Positions 7,994 to 18,264 are shown, counted from the stretch's first letter. The stretch is DNA of 64,000 nucleotides from Knoellia flava TL1 (GCF_000768675.1 NZ_AVPI01000001.1:124001-188000); one strand, 5' to 3'. Program-made: numbers and translations. The notes: a model not told the origin generated them from the letters alone.

Positions 7994-9253
7994 TCAGGCG
8001 GCGACGGAGGCGACGGCGTGGATGACGATGCCAGCGAGGGCGCCGACGATCGTGCCGTTGATGCGGATGAACTGGAGGTCGCGGCCGACGTGGAGCTCGA
8101 TGCGCTCGGCCGCCTCACGACCGTCCCACTGCTCGACGGTCACCGAGATGACCTCGGCGAGCTCGGAGCCGTAGGTGTTGACGAAGAACGACACCGCCTC
8201 GCCGAGGTGGCCCTCGAGCCGCGTGCGCCACGCGTCGTCCTCCACCAAGTGGCGGCCGAGGTGCTCGAGCAGCTCGTCGCCACGCGTGTGGAAGTAGGAC
8301 GTGGGGTCGTCCATCGCCGTCTCGAGGGCGGTCGCGAACGAGCGCCACAGGCCGACCGCCGTCTCCGGGACCTGCGGGTGTGACAGGAGCCGCTCCTTGA
8401 GCGACTCGGCCCGCGCCATAACCTCGGGGTCGGACTGGAGGTCACCGGCGAGGCGGGTGAGCAGCTCGTCGAGGGCGACCCGGGCCGGGTGGCCGGGCGT
8501 GACGCGGATGTCGCGCAGCCACGTGAGCACCTGCTGGTAGCTCCAGTTGATGACCTTGTCGTCGACCCACGGCGGCGACCACCACGGCGCCCGCTCGCCG
8601 ATGACCGACGCGAATTTCCCGGGGTTGTCGCTCAACCAGCCGTGGAGCTGCTCGAGCCCGAGGTCGACGAGACCGTGGTGGGTCTGCTCGTCGACGACAC
8701 CCTCGAGCAGCGACCCGGCGATCGGGCTGATCGGCTCCTTCGCCAGCCGGGGCAGGAGGAAGTCCTCCATGACCTCTCGGACGTCGTCGTCGGACAGCCG
8801 GCCGAGCCCCGCCCGCGAGACCCGGACGACCTCGGTCATGACCCGTCGCCGGTGGGCGGGCACCGAGAGCCACGTCCCGAGCCGCTCCCCCACCCGAGCC
8901 GCCGCCAGCCGCTCGCGGGCGATCTCCTCGGTGAGGAAGTTCTCGGTGACGAAGTCCTGAAGGTTGCGGCCGATCTCGTTCTTGCGCTTGGGGATGATCG
9001 CCGTGTGCGGCACCGGCAGCCCGAGCGGGTGGCGGAAGAGCGCCGTCACCGCGAACCAGTCCGCGAGCGCACCCACCATGGCGGCCTCCGCACCGGCGTT
9101 GACGTAGCCGAGCCAGCCCGAGTCCGAGCCGAGCGTCACGGCATACACGATCGCGGCGAGGACGAGGAGCGAGAGGGCGACGGCCCGCATGCGGCGCAGG
9201 CCCACGCGGCGCTGGTCGTCGGCGGGCGACGGGGCGAGGAGGCTCACGGCCAC
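7994..9253 (-). CDS. DUF445 domain-containing membrane protein
   Basis: 419 residues. An N-terminal membrane helix (around 25-45) is followed by the conserved DUF445 segment GALADWFAVTALFRHP and the TAIIPKRKNEIG block. A long helical region then ends in a C-terminal hydrophobic helix. The family (YjiN/COG2733) is widespread and of unknown function, probably sitting on the inner face of the membrane with a large cytoplasmic helical domain. It is monocistronic: GuaB1 diverges on one side, and the next gene on the other side converges on it. Confidence 0.9.
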   Translation of the reverse strand: MAVSLLAPSPADDQRRVGLRRMRAVALSLLVLAAIVYAVTLGSDSGWLGYVNAGAEAAMVGALADWFAVTALFRHPLGLPVPHTAIIPKRKNEIGRNLQDFVTENFLTEEIARERLAAARVGERLGTWLSVPAHRRRVMTEVVRVSRAGLGRLSDDDVREVMEDFLLPRLAKEPISPIAGSLLEGVVDEQTHHGLVDLGLEQLHGWLSDNPGKFASVIGERAPWWSPPWVDDKVINWSYQQVLTWLRDIRVTPGHPARVALDELLTRLAGDLQSDPEVMARAESLKERLLSHPQVPETAVGLWRSFATALETAMDDPTSYFHTRGDELLEHLGRHLVEDDAWRTRLEGHLGEAVSFFVNTYGSELAEVISVTVEQWDGREAAERIELHVGRDLQFIRINGTIVGALAGIVIHAVASVAA

Positions 9254-9278
9254 GATCCTGCTACACGACGGCTCCTAG

Positions 9279-10739
<1,461 letters not shown>

Positions 10740-10755
10740 CCGGCGCAGGCTGCCC

Positions 10756-11715
10756 GTGAGGTCCCGTCCCCCGTGGGCGTATGCCGTCCTCGCGGCACTC
10801 GTCGTCGCCCTCGCCGTGGGTGCCGCGTGGCTCACGCGGCCGTCGACGGAGGGCCTCGAAGGCGTGTGGGAGGCCGCGGCCGTCGACGGTGAGGTGCTCG
10901 GCGGCCGGGCCCTCGTCGCGACCGACGACAACGTCGCGGTCGACCTCGTCTCGGGCACACGAATCACCCTCGGCTCGGTGCGGGGTGGCACCCGGGCCAT
11001 CGGCGCCGGCCGGCTGCTCGTCCTGCGCGACGACGGTCCCCGCCCCACGCTCGACGGGGCCGGGCTCGACGGCGGGTCCCGCTGGACCTGGCAGGGACCG
11101 CCAGCTCACCGCGTGACCTTCGTGGCCGCGGCCTCGGCGACGACGGTCGTCCAGGCGTGCGGCGGCACCCCGGTCGCCTGCCGCCTCATCGGCGTCGGCA
11201 CCAACGGCAGGGAGTCGTGGCAGGTCCAGCAGCCGACGGCGTCGGGCACCGAGGCGCCGGCCATCGGCGCCGACGGCAACCTGCCGACGGTCGGGGCCCT
11301 GCCGACGAAGGACGGGACCGTCGTGCTCGTCGACCCCACGAGCAGCCGGATCCTCCTGCGACCGCCGGCCGTGGCCTCCGTGGGCCGCGACGGCGCCCTC
11401 ACGCTGAGCGCCCCCTCGGGTGGCGACTGCCGTCGCACGACCTTCACGACGCTCGACCGGTCCTCGACGACGACCTCGCCGGGGTCGTGCGACGCGTCGC
11501 CCCCGGCCTCGGCAACGGACACGACGGTCCGCGGAGGAGGGCGTGCCCACGCCTGGTGGTGGCCCTTCGGCGACGGCCACGCGACGCTCGAGGTGGGCGG
11601 CCGGCATACGGGCCGCGTCGTGGGCGACGACCCCCTGCGGGCGCTGCGCGTCGACGACGACGGGATCACGGTGCGGGAGGGTGAGGTCGTGCGTCGCTAC
11701 GCATGGCAACGTTGA
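10756..11715 (+). CDS. Hypothetical secreted or membrane-anchored protein
   Basis: 319 residues from a GTG start. One N-terminal hydrophobic helix (about 7-27) acts as signal or anchor. The rest is rich in Gly, Thr and Val with short repeating segments such as GSVRGGTRAIGAGRLLVL, which suggests a beta-propeller (PQQ-like) fold outside the cell. Three to four cysteines in the middle could form disulfides. No family is recognised. It follows guaB1 by 31 bases and precedes the aminotransferase-like gene by 3, so it may be cotranscribed with either. Confidence 0.65.
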   Translation: MRSRPPWAYAVLAALVVALAVGAAWLTRPSTEGLEGVWEAAAVDGEVLGGRALVATDDNVAVDLVSGTRITLGSVRGGTRAIGAGRLLVLRDDGPRPTLDGAGLDGGSRWTWQGPPAHRVTFVAAASATTVVQACGGTPVACRLIGVGTNGRESWQVQQPTASGTEAPAIGADGNLPTVGALPTKDGTVVLVDPTSSRILLRPPAVASVGRDGALTLSAPSGGDCRRTTFTTLDRSSTTTSPGSCDASPPASATDTTVRGGGRAHAWWWPFGDGHATLEVGGRHTGRVVGDDPLRALRVDDDGITVREGEVVRRYAWQR

Positions 11716-11718
11716 GCC

Positions 11719-12930
11719 ATGACGTACGACGTGGGCGCGGTGCGCAGCCTCTTCCCTTCGCTGCTCGAGGGAGCGGCACACTTCGACGGGCCAGGCGGCT
11801 CGCAGACCCCAACCCCTGTCGCGGATGCGGTGCGCGACACGCTCGTCTCCGCGATCTCGAACCGCGGTGACGTCACCCCGAGCGAGCGCCACGCCGACGC
11901 GGTCGTCACCGAGGCGCGCGCGGCGATGGCCGACCTGCTCGGCGCCGACCCGCGCGGCATCGTCTTCGGGCGGAGCGCGACGGCGCTGACCTACGACCTG
12001 TCGCGCGCGCTCGCGAAGACCTGGCAGCCCGGCGACGAGATCGTCGTGACCCGGCTCGACCACGACTCCAACATCCGGCCGTGGGTGCAGGCGGCCGAGT
12101 CGGTGGGCGCGGTCGTCAAGTGGGCGGACTTCGAGCCGGACACCGGTGAGATGCACTCAGCCGCGGTCACCTCGCTCCTCAGCGACCGGACGCGGCTCGT
12201 CGCGACGACCGCCGCCTCCAACCTCATCGGCACCAAGCCCCCCGTCTGCAAGATCGCCCGCGCCGTCCATGAGGTCGGCGCCCTGCACTGGGTCGACGGG
12301 GTGCACGCGACGGCGCACGCGTCAGTGGACCTGCCCTCGCTCGGCGTCGACTTCTGGACGTGCTCGCCCTACAAGTTCCTGGGCCCGCACCTCGGCGTCC
12401 TCGCGGCGTCGCCGGAGCTGCTCGAGACGCTGACGATGGACAAGCTGCTGCCGTCGAGCGACGCCGTGCCCGAGCGGTTCGAGCTCGGCACGCTGCCCTA
12501 CGAGCTGCTCGCCGGCACGACGGCCGCGGTCGAGGTCCTCGCCGGGCTCGACCCGTCGGCGACCGGGTCGCGTCGCGAGCGGATCCTCGCGTCGTTCGCG
12601 GCGCTGGAGGAGCACGAGCACCGTCTCCTGTCCCGTCTCGAGGCAGGCCTGCTCGGTATGCCGGGTGTCCGCCTGTTCTCGAACGCGCGCAAGCGCACGC
12701 CCACCCTGCTCTTCACGGTCGAGGGGATGACCGCGCAGGAGGTGCGGCGCGGGCTGGCCGAGCACGGCGTCAACGCTCCGGCGTCGCACTTCTACGCAAT
12801 CGAGGCCTCGCGTCACCTGGGGCTCGGCGACGAGGGTGGCGTCCGGGTCGGGCTCGCCCCCTACACCGATGACAACGACATCGACCGCCTCCTCGCCGCC
12901 CTCGCGGACCTCACCCCCTCACGTACCTAA
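11719..12930 (+). CDS. Cysteine desulfurase-like protein (class V aminotransferase fold)
   Basis: 403 residues with the class V PLP fold: HFDGPGGSQTP near the N-terminus, RSATALTYDL, HDSNIRPW, then VDGVHATAHASVD and CSPYKFLGPHLG. The lysine in SPYKF is the Schiff-base residue. The protein belongs to the VC1184/CsdA-like group, which differs from IscS and SufS and often lacks the mobile-loop cysteine. No Fe-S scaffold gene is nearby, so the sulfur acceptor is unknown. It starts right after the preceding gene and is closed by a long inverted repeat. Confidence 0.88.
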   Translation: MTYDVGAVRSLFPSLLEGAAHFDGPGGSQTPTPVADAVRDTLVSAISNRGDVTPSERHADAVVTEARAAMADLLGADPRGIVFGRSATALTYDLSRALAKTWQPGDEIVVTRLDHDSNIRPWVQAAESVGAVVKWADFEPDTGEMHSAAVTSLLSDRTRLVATTAASNLIGTKPPVCKIARAVHEVGALHWVDGVHATAHASVDLPSLGVDFWTCSPYKFLGPHLGVLAASPELLETLTMDKLLPSSDAVPERFELGTLPYELLAGTTAAVEVLAGLDPSATGSRRERILASFAALEEHEHRLLSRLEAGLLGMPGVRLFSNARKRTPTLLFTVEGMTAQEVRRGLAEHGVNAPASHFYAIEASRHLGLGDEGGVRVGLAPYTDDNDIDRLLAALADLTPSRT

Positions 12931-12992
12931 CTCGCCAATTCCTCCCGTTCGGTACGCCGAGCCCTGTACCGAACGGGAGGAATTGGTGAGTT
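12929..12992. terminator. Long bidirectional hairpin between convergent genes
   Basis: A 27-base arm (12929-12955) pairs with 12966-12992 across a ten-base loop with a single G-U mismatch. It begins inside the stop codon of the upstream gene and ends ten bases before the stop of the convergent one. The size is well beyond what termination needs, and no T-run follows. Confidence 0.75.
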
Positions 12993-13001
12993 GTGCACGG
13001 G

Positions 13002-14336
13002 TCAGGTCGGGCGGCGCTCGACGAAGCCGCCGGCCCGCACGTCGGCGATGCTCGCCGCACCGGCCAGGCCCATCGTGAGATCGAGCTCGGCGACGACGTC
13101 GTCGATGACCGACTGCACCCCGTCGGCGCCGTCGAGCGCGAGCCCGTAGATGTGCGGCCGCCCGAGGAGCGTCGCGTCGGCCCCGAGCGCGAGGGCGACG
13201 AAGACGTCGGCACCCGAGCGCACCCCGCTGTCGAGGAGGACGACGGGGTCGGGCCCGATGCGCTCGCGGACGGCGACGAGGGCGTCGAGGGAGGCGACCG
13301 ACCGGTCGACCTGGCGGCCGCCGTGGTTCGACACGATGATCCCGTCGATGCCCGAGTCGACGGCCCGCTGCGCATCGTCCGGGTGCAGGATCCCCTTGAG
13401 CAGCACCGGAAGTGACGTCCGGTCACGCAACGTCTCGATGTGCTGCCACGACAGCCCCGGGTTCGAGTAGATGTCGAGGAAGGTCTCGACGGCGGCCCGC
13501 GGCTCCGGTGAGCGCAGGTTGTCGCGCACCCCACCCGGGTGGCGCCGTGCCTGGCTCACGAGAGTCCTTGCGCCGCTCGCGACTGCGACGACCTTCTCGG
13601 CTCCCTTGGTGCCGGCGAGCGGGGACGGCTCCTCGCCGGCGGCGGCCACCCGCTCGCGGACGACCTCCATGAACCTCGGGTCCGAGGTGTACTGCGCGAT
13701 GCCGATGCCCTGCGTGAACGGCAGCGACCCGAGGTCGAGGTCCCGGGTGCGCCAGCCGAGCATCGTCGTGTCGAGCGTGACGACGAGCGCCTGCGCACCC
13801 GCCGCCTCGGCCCGCCCGAGGAGCGAGTCGACGAGCGCCTCGTCGACCGACCAGTAGAGCTGATACCACCACGGCACGTCACCCATCGCGCGCGCCGTCT
13901 CCTCCATGGGCACGCACCCCTGCGTCGAGAAGACGTATGCCGTCCCCGCCGCTGCCGCTCCCCGCGCGATCGACTCGTCGGACCGGGGCGCGACGAGGTC
14001 GGCTGCGCCGACGGGCGCAAGCATGACGGGTGCGGCGAGCGGCGTCCCGAGGACCTCGGTGCGCAGGTCGCGGGTGGTGGTGCCATGGAGCATCCGCGGC
14101 ACGACCTGCCACCGGTCGAAGGCGGCACGGTTGGCGTCGACCGTCGCTCCGGCCCCGGCTCCCCCGGCGACGTAGGCCCAGGCGCGGTCGCTCATCGCCG
14201 CCCGCGCCCGTGACTCGAGCTCGTCCGGGTGCGTCGGCACGCGCGGCGACTGGCCTAGGGTGCCGCGACGGTAGATCGTGCTCTGCCGGGCACGGCCGGG
14301 TCCGACAGGGGGCACGGGAGGTCGCTGCTCGCTCAC
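13002..14336 (-). CDS. FMN-dependent alpha-hydroxy-acid oxidase (lactate 2-monooxygenase/oxidase type)
   Basis: About 444 residues with the TIM-barrel fold of the glycolate/lactate oxidase family. Features are the N-terminal WAYVAGGAGAGATVDANR, the FMN-binding MLAPVGAADL, the YQLYW block, LPVLLKGILHPDDAQ, and the catalytic histidine with substrate arginine in SNHGGRQVD. The length and the insertion around residues 190-270 resemble lactate 2-monooxygenase more than bacterial lactate dehydrogenase LldD. It probably oxidises L-lactate or another 2-hydroxy acid. I placed the start at GTG 14336; GTG 14345 is also in frame. The longer frame upstream overlaps the divergent gene and is spurious. Confidence 0.85.
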   Translation of the reverse strand: MSEQRPPVPPVGPGRARQSTIYRRGTLGQSPRVPTHPDELESRARAAMSDRAWAYVAGGAGAGATVDANRAAFDRWQVVPRMLHGTTTRDLRTEVLGTPLAAPVMLAPVGAADLVAPRSDESIARGAAAAGTAYVFSTQGCVPMEETARAMGDVPWWYQLYWSVDEALVDSLLGRAEAAGAQALVVTLDTTMLGWRTRDLDLGSLPFTQGIGIAQYTSDPRFMEVVRERVAAAGEEPSPLAGTKGAEKVVAVASGARTLVSQARRHPGGVRDNLRSPEPRAAVETFLDIYSNPGLSWQHIETLRDRTSLPVLLKGILHPDDAQRAVDSGIDGIIVSNHGGRQVDRSVASLDALVAVRERIGPDPVVLLDSGVRSGADVFVALALGADATLLGRPHIYGLALDGADGVQSVIDDVVAELDLTMGLAGAASIADVRAGGFVERRPT

Positions 14337-14363
14337 CCGCGCCACGCTAGCGACCCCACCCCC

Positions 14364-14435
14364 ACTTCTTGCCCGGATGCGACACAGTCCGTCGGGCCGC
14401 AGGCCCTGGGCCTGTGTCGCATCCGGGCAAGAAGT
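14364..14435. repeat. Perfect 24-base inverted repeat in a divergent intergenic region
   Basis: The arms at 14364-14387 and 14412-14435 are exact reverse complements (ACTTCTTGCCCGGATGCGAC...), separated by a 24-base loop that itself can pair (GGGCC/GGCCC). Both flanking genes start here rather than end, so it is not a normal terminator. Confidence 0.85.
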
Positions 14436-14486
14436 CGCGGGTTCGCGCGAAGGTGCGGTCGGCGAGCAGTGGGTGAGGATGGGGGC

Positions 14487-15542
14487 ATGGTCGCGCTGCT
14501 CGCCCCGCTCGAGGCACCCGTTGAGCCCACCGACGCCCTGCGGCGGATCGCCTTCCTCCTCGAGCGCACCCGCTCGGGGACCTACCGCGTCGAGGCCTTC
14601 CGCAACGCGGCGAAGGCACTCAAGCAGCTCGACGACGGCGAGGTCGACGAGCGGGTCGCCGCCGGGACCCTCCAGCAGATCCCGGGCATCGGCAAGTCCA
14701 CGTCCGCGGTCATCGAGGAGGCCGCGCGAGGTGAGCTGCCGGCATACCTGGAGTCGTTGCAGGACAGGAGCGGTGGCCCGCTCGCCAGCGGTGGTGAGGA
14801 TCTGTATGCCGCGCTGCGCGGCGACTGCCACCTCCACTCGGACTGGTCCGACGGCGGGTCGCCCATCGACGAGATGGTGCTCACCGGCATCGAGCTCGGC
14901 CACGAGTGGATGGTGCTCACCGACCACTCGCCGCAGCTGCGCGTCGCCAACGGCCTCACCGCCGAGCGGCTCACGAAGCAGATCGCCATCGTCGACGCGA
15001 TCAACCGCGGTGTGGGAGAGGCGTTCCGGCTCTTCAAGGGAATCGAGGTCGACATCCTCGACGACGGTGCGCTCGACCAGACAGACGAGATGCTCGCCCG
15101 GCTCGACCTCGTCACGGCGTCGGTGCACAGCAAGCTGCGGATGAACTCGGCGCCGATGACCAAGCGCATGGTCGCCGCGGTTCTCAACCCGAGGGTCAAC
15201 GTCCTCGGCCACTGCACGGGCCGTCTCGTCACGGGCTCACGCGGCACCCGTCCGCAGTCGGACTTCGACGCCCACGCCGTCTTCGAGGCGTGCCTCGAGG
15301 GCAACACGGCAGTCGAGATCAACAGCCGGCCCGAGCGGCAGGACCCGCCGGACGACCTCATCGAGCTCGCGCTGGAGATGGGGTGCCTCTTCGCCGTCGA
15401 CTCCGACGCGCACGCGCCGGGTCAGCTCGACATGAAGGCCTACGGCTGCGAACGGGCCGAAAGGCTCGGCGTGCCCGAGGACCGGATCATCACGACGTGG
15501 GACGCCGACCGCGTCCACGCCTGGGCCAACCCCGACCGCTGA
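14487..15542 (+). CDS. PHP-domain phosphoesterase with N-terminal helix-hairpin-helix domain
   Basis: 351 residues. The first ~95 residues resemble the DNA-polymerase-beta-type helical domain, with an HhH motif IPGIGKSTSAVI. After it comes a PHP domain with metal-binding motifs GDCHLHSDWSDGG, TDHS, GIEVDIL, LGHCTG and DSDAHA. It has the architecture of family X polymerase PolX without the nucleotidyltransferase domain, so it could be a DNA-end phosphatase or nuclease in repair. GAGGA before the ATG at 14487 sets the start over a GTG at 14469. Confidence 0.85.
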   Translation: MVALLAPLEAPVEPTDALRRIAFLLERTRSGTYRVEAFRNAAKALKQLDDGEVDERVAAGTLQQIPGIGKSTSAVIEEAARGELPAYLESLQDRSGGPLASGGEDLYAALRGDCHLHSDWSDGGSPIDEMVLTGIELGHEWMVLTDHSPQLRVANGLTAERLTKQIAIVDAINRGVGEAFRLFKGIEVDILDDGALDQTDEMLARLDLVTASVHSKLRMNSAPMTKRMVAAVLNPRVNVLGHCTGRLVTGSRGTRPQSDFDAHAVFEACLEGNTAVEINSRPERQDPPDDLIELALEMGCLFAVDSDAHAPGQLDMKAYGCERAERLGVPEDRIITTWDADRVHAWANPDR

Positions 15543-15566
15543 GGCCTTGACGTTCAGCCGCCGCTA

Positions 15567-15594
15567 TGTCTCAATGAGTCAACACATTGAGACA
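15567..15594. promoter_or_regulatory. Inverted-repeat operator upstream of GntR operon
   Basis: TGTCTCAATG (15567-15576) and CATTGAGACA (15585-15594) are perfect arms around an eight-base spacer. A TTGACG hexamer lies at 15547-15552. The GntR regulator of the same operon is the likely ligand, as YtrA-type regulators commonly bind a palindrome in front of their own operon. Confidence 0.65.
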
Positions 15595-15606
15595 AAGGGG
15601 TGCGCC

Positions 15607-16551
15607 ATGAACGACCAGGTGCTGAGCGACCTCACCAGGCTCGCCTCCATGCTCGTGGCCTACACGGTGGTGGCGCTGGTCATCGTCCTCGTCATGCGGC
15701 GGCGCGGCCCGGTGTGGGCCTCGAGCGCATCCAACGCCTCCCTGCTCGCCCTGACGCTGACGTTCGTCGTTCCCGCGTTCTTCGCCGCGCCAGGGGGAAT
15801 GGCCCGCCCGTTCGTGGCGACGGCGCCGGTGGCGCTCATGGCCCAGTGCACGGCCGTCGCCGTCACCACCGCGCTGGGCTCCCGGCTCAGCCGGCTCCCG
15901 GCCGCCGGCGACGTGCGGACCGCGAAGATCGCACCCCGGCGCCTCTTCGTCGCCCGCGTCCCGCACCAGCGGTCTGCGGCACTGGCCAGCGCCGTCATCG
16001 CGTTCGCCGCGATGACCGCGGCGAGCCTCATGGCGACCGGTGGCACGTCGCTCGTGCGGGGCGACGATGGGGGCCAGGGCGTGTCCGGCGGCTTCCCGGG
16101 CTGGCCGACGATGCTTCCGGCGGGGTGCGCGGCGCTCGTCCTGGCGGCCTGCTCGTGGTGGGCCCTGCGCGAGATCCACGACCGGCCCCGGATCGCCGAC
16201 CCGCTCGACACCCAGCTGCGGGCCCGGGACGCCTCAAGGGTCCTGCGCGCCTCGGCCTTCGGCTTCGCGGTCACCGGGAGCGCCGTGCTGTTCTCGATCG
16301 GTGCGCACATGAACGAGGTGAGCCAGCTCTTCCGGATCGAGTCCGAGACGGCACCGCGGTCGCCGTGGGACTTCTACCAGTGGACCGCGTTCGCGCTCTA
16401 CGTCCCCGCCATCGCTCTCCTCCTCGTCGCGCTGGGGGCACTGGCCGGCTCGGTCGGCTCGCGCGAGGAGCTCGACGAGGCCACTCGCCCCGCCGAGAAC
16501 GGGAGCGGCGCCGACGCCCTGGGGCGGCTCGAAGCCGGGAAGCGTGCATGA
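15607..16551 (+). CDS. Multi-pass membrane protein of unknown function
   Basis: 314 residues with about seven hydrophobic segments (around 12-30, 40-60, 70-95, 130-155, 175-195, 225-245 and 280-300), and no motif I recognise. The ATG at 15607 has an AAGGGG stretch about ten bases upstream; the frame continues upstream through the operator without a plausible site. It overlaps the GntR gene by four bases (ATGA). YtrA-type GntR regulators typically control linked membrane or ABC genes, so it is probably the regulated target. Confidence 0.75.
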   Translation: MNDQVLSDLTRLASMLVAYTVVALVIVLVMRRRGPVWASSASNASLLALTLTFVVPAFFAAPGGMARPFVATAPVALMAQCTAVAVTTALGSRLSRLPAAGDVRTAKIAPRRLFVARVPHQRSAALASAVIAFAAMTAASLMATGGTSLVRGDDGGQGVSGGFPGWPTMLPAGCAALVLAACSWWALREIHDRPRIADPLDTQLRARDASRVLRASAFGFAVTGSAVLFSIGAHMNEVSQLFRIESETAPRSPWDFYQWTAFALYVPAIALLLVALGALAGSVGSREELDEATRPAENGSGADALGRLEAGKRA

Positions 16552-16922
16552 GCGACATCGTCGTCACCGTCGACGTCTCCGCGGCGGAGCCCCCCTACGA
16601 ACAGGTCCGTACCCAGCTCGCCGGACTCATCGCCAGAGGCAACCTCGCCGAGGGCGACCGGCTGCCCACCGTCCGCGCCCTCGCCGGCGACCTCGGGCTG
16701 GCGGTCAACACCGTCGCCCGGGCCTACAAGGAGCTCGAGGCCGAGGGCCTGGTCACCACGCGCCGTCGCGCCGGGACCGTCGTCGCCGGCGGCGGCCACG
16801 CCACCGACGTCGCCCTGCACCGCAATGCGGCGGCCTACGCCGCGGCCGTCGCCAGGGCCGGGCTGAGCGACTCGGCGGCGATCGACCTCGTCCGCGCGGC
16901 CCTCCGCGAGGCCCGTGCGTGA
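16548..16922 (+). CDS. GntR-family transcriptional regulator, YtrA subfamily
   Basis: 124 residues. The N-terminal winged helix has PPYEQVRTQLAGLIARG, then GDRLPTVRALAGDLGLAVNTVARAYKELE, the standard GntR DNA-binding pattern, followed by EGLVTTRRRAGTVV. The short C-terminal tail of about 45 residues contains no effector domain, which is the YtrA arrangement. It starts on an ATGA overlap with the membrane-protein gene and probably represses its own operon at the palindrome at 15567-15594. Confidence 0.9.
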   Translation: MSDIVVTVDVSAAEPPYEQVRTQLAGLIARGNLAEGDRLPTVRALAGDLGLAVNTVARAYKELEAEGLVTTRRRAGTVVAGGGHATDVALHRNAAAYAAAVARAGLSDSAAIDLVRAALREARA

Positions 16923-16940
16923 CCTCCGCAAGGCACCCCT

Positions 16941-16962
16941 CGAAGGCGGGTGGACGGCATAC
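16941..16962 (+). repeat. Intergenic repeat, type A, containing the octamer CGGCATAC
   Basis: The 22-base word is identical at 20 of 22 positions to 60911-60932 (CGAAGGYGGGYGGACGGCATAC; the two differences are transitions). It lies between the GntR gene and the tRNA promoter. Confidence 0.7.
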
Positions 16963-16996
16963 GAAGGGGTCGCCCTGAGCACGGAATCGGCTCGTT

Positions 16997-17025
16997 TTGG
17001 AACCTGCGCACAAGTCCCTTATGCT
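16997..17025 (+). promoter_or_regulatory. Promoter of the tRNA-Glu/tRNA-Asp unit
   Basis: TTGGAA (16997-17002), a 17-base spacer and TATGCT (17020-17025) fit a housekeeping sigma promoter about 70 bases before the first tRNA. Confidence 0.55.
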
Positions 17026-17093
17026 TTCCGAGTCCACGACGGATCCGAGCGCCCGCGCGCTGCGCGACTGTGGAGATTCGATCGAAAGATAGG

Positions 17094-17166
17094 GTCCCCA
17101 TCGTCTAGCGGCCCAGGACCCCGCCCTTTCACGGCGGTAGCACGGGTTCGAATCCCGTTGGGGATA
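17094..17166 (+). tRNA. tRNA-Glu (TTC)
   Basis: A 73-base cloverleaf. The acceptor stem GTCCCCA pairs with TGGGGAT (terminal G-U). The anticodon stem CCGCC/GGCGG encloses the loop CTTTCAC with anticodon TTC, and the T-arm is GGGTTCGAATCCC. CCA is not encoded. It heads a two-tRNA unit closed by the terminator at 17283. Confidence 0.95.
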
Positions 17167-17191
17167 CGCAGTACCGGTCTTGCACCAGCAA

Positions 17192-17265
17192 GGCCCCGTA
17201 GCGCAGTTGGTTAGCGCGCCGCCCTGTCACGGCGGAGGTCGCGGGTTCGAGTCCCGTCGGGGTCG
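17192..17265 (+). tRNA. tRNA-Asp (GTC)
   Basis: A 74-base cloverleaf. The acceptor GGCCCCG pairs with CGGGGTC, the anticodon loop CTGTCAC gives GTC, and the T-loop is GGGTTCGAGTCCC. CCA is not encoded. It lies 25 bases after tRNA-Glu. Confidence 0.95.
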
Positions 17266-17282
17266 CAGAGATTGCGAAGCAC

Positions 17283-17322
17283 AGCGAAGAGCCCCACACC
17301 GGATGGTGTGGGGCTCTTCGCT
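17283..17322 (+). terminator. Terminator after the tRNA pair
   Basis: Perfect 18-base arms (17283-17300 and 17305-17322) with a GGAT tetraloop, followed by TGCTCG. It also faces the convergent oxidoreductase gene ending at 17341. Confidence 0.85.
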
Positions 17323-17340
17323 TGCTCGAGAACACCGCGG

Positions 17341-18264
17341 TCAGCGGCTCACCTCGATGGCGATCTTGCCGCGCACGTGACCGGTCTGGCTCAGCGCATA
17401 GGCCTTGGCCGCGTCCTCGAGCGCGAAGACCTCGGCGACCGGCACAGTGAGCTTCCCGGCGTCCGCGAGGTCTGCGAGCGCCTGCAGGTCGGCCGAGTCG
17501 GGGCGCACCCAGGCAGAGATGCCACCGGCCTCCTCGACGCGGCCGTCGGCGATCGACCCGTGCCGACCGCCCTCTGCGAGAACGGCCTTCGTCACGTCGA
17601 GCACCCCGCCGACGAAGTCCGCGACGACGTCGACGCCGTCGGGCGCGAGCTCGCGGACCCGCTCGGCGAGCCCGTCGCCGTAGGCCACCGGCTCGGCGCC
17701 CATCTCGCGCAGGAAGCCGTGGTTGCCCTCCGACGCCGTCCCGATGACGCGCGCGCCGAGGTCACGCGCAATCTGCACCGCGAGGATGCCGACACCGCCG
17801 GCCGCCGCGTGAACGAGGACGGTGTCCCCCTCCTTCGTGCCCAGCCGGTGGAGCAGCTGGTATGCCGTGAGCCCGGTGAGCGGGAGCCCCGCGGACTGGT
17901 GCCAGTCGAGCCTCTTCGGCTTGCGGGCGACGGTGCGCACCGGGGCGGCGACGAGCTCGGCGAAGGTGCCGTGCTGCACCCAGTCCTTGCGGGCGTAGGC
18001 GATGACCTCGTCACCGACCGCGTACTCCGGGGTGTCGAGGCCGACCGCCTCGACGACACCGGCGACGTCCCACCCGGGGATCGCCGGGAAGTCGACCTGC
18101 ATGAGGCCGTCGAGGTAGCCGCCCATGACCTTCCAGTCGACCGGGTTGACCGAGGCGCTGCGCACGCGGATGAGGACCTCACCCGGGCCGACCCTGGGGT
18201 CGGGGAGGTCGGTGAGCTCGAGGGTGTCGGGGGTGCCGTACTGGCGATAGGTGATGGCTCGCAT
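17341..18264 (-). CDS. NADP-dependent medium-chain oxidoreductase (quinone oxidoreductase-like)
   Basis: 307 residues. It has the MDR fold with [17 protein letters not shown] at the start, [14 protein letters not shown], and the nucleotide-binding [28 protein letters not shown]. There are no zinc-binding cysteines, so it belongs to the zinc-independent quinone oxidoreductase/enoyl reductase group that reduces quinones or alkenals with NADPH. The ATG at 18264 begins the conserved N-terminus; the frame extends upstream without homology. It is divergent from the DUF2200 gene, with an octamer-bearing repeat in between. Confidence 0.9.
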   Translation of the reverse strand: MRAITYRQYGTPDTLELTDLPDPRVGPGEVLIRVRSASVNPVDWKVMGGYLDGLMQVDFPAIPGWDVAGVVEAVGLDTPEYAVGDEVIAYARKDWVQHGTFAELVAAPVRTVARKPKRLDWHQSAGLPLTGLTAYQLLHRLGTKEGDTVLVHAAAGGVGILAVQIARDLGARVIGTASEGNHGFLREMGAEPVAYGDGLAERVRELAPDGVDVVADFVGGVLDVTKAVLAEGGRHGSIADGRVEEAGGISAWVRPDSADLQALADLADAGKLTVPVAEVFALEDAAKAYALSQTGHVRGKIAIEVSR

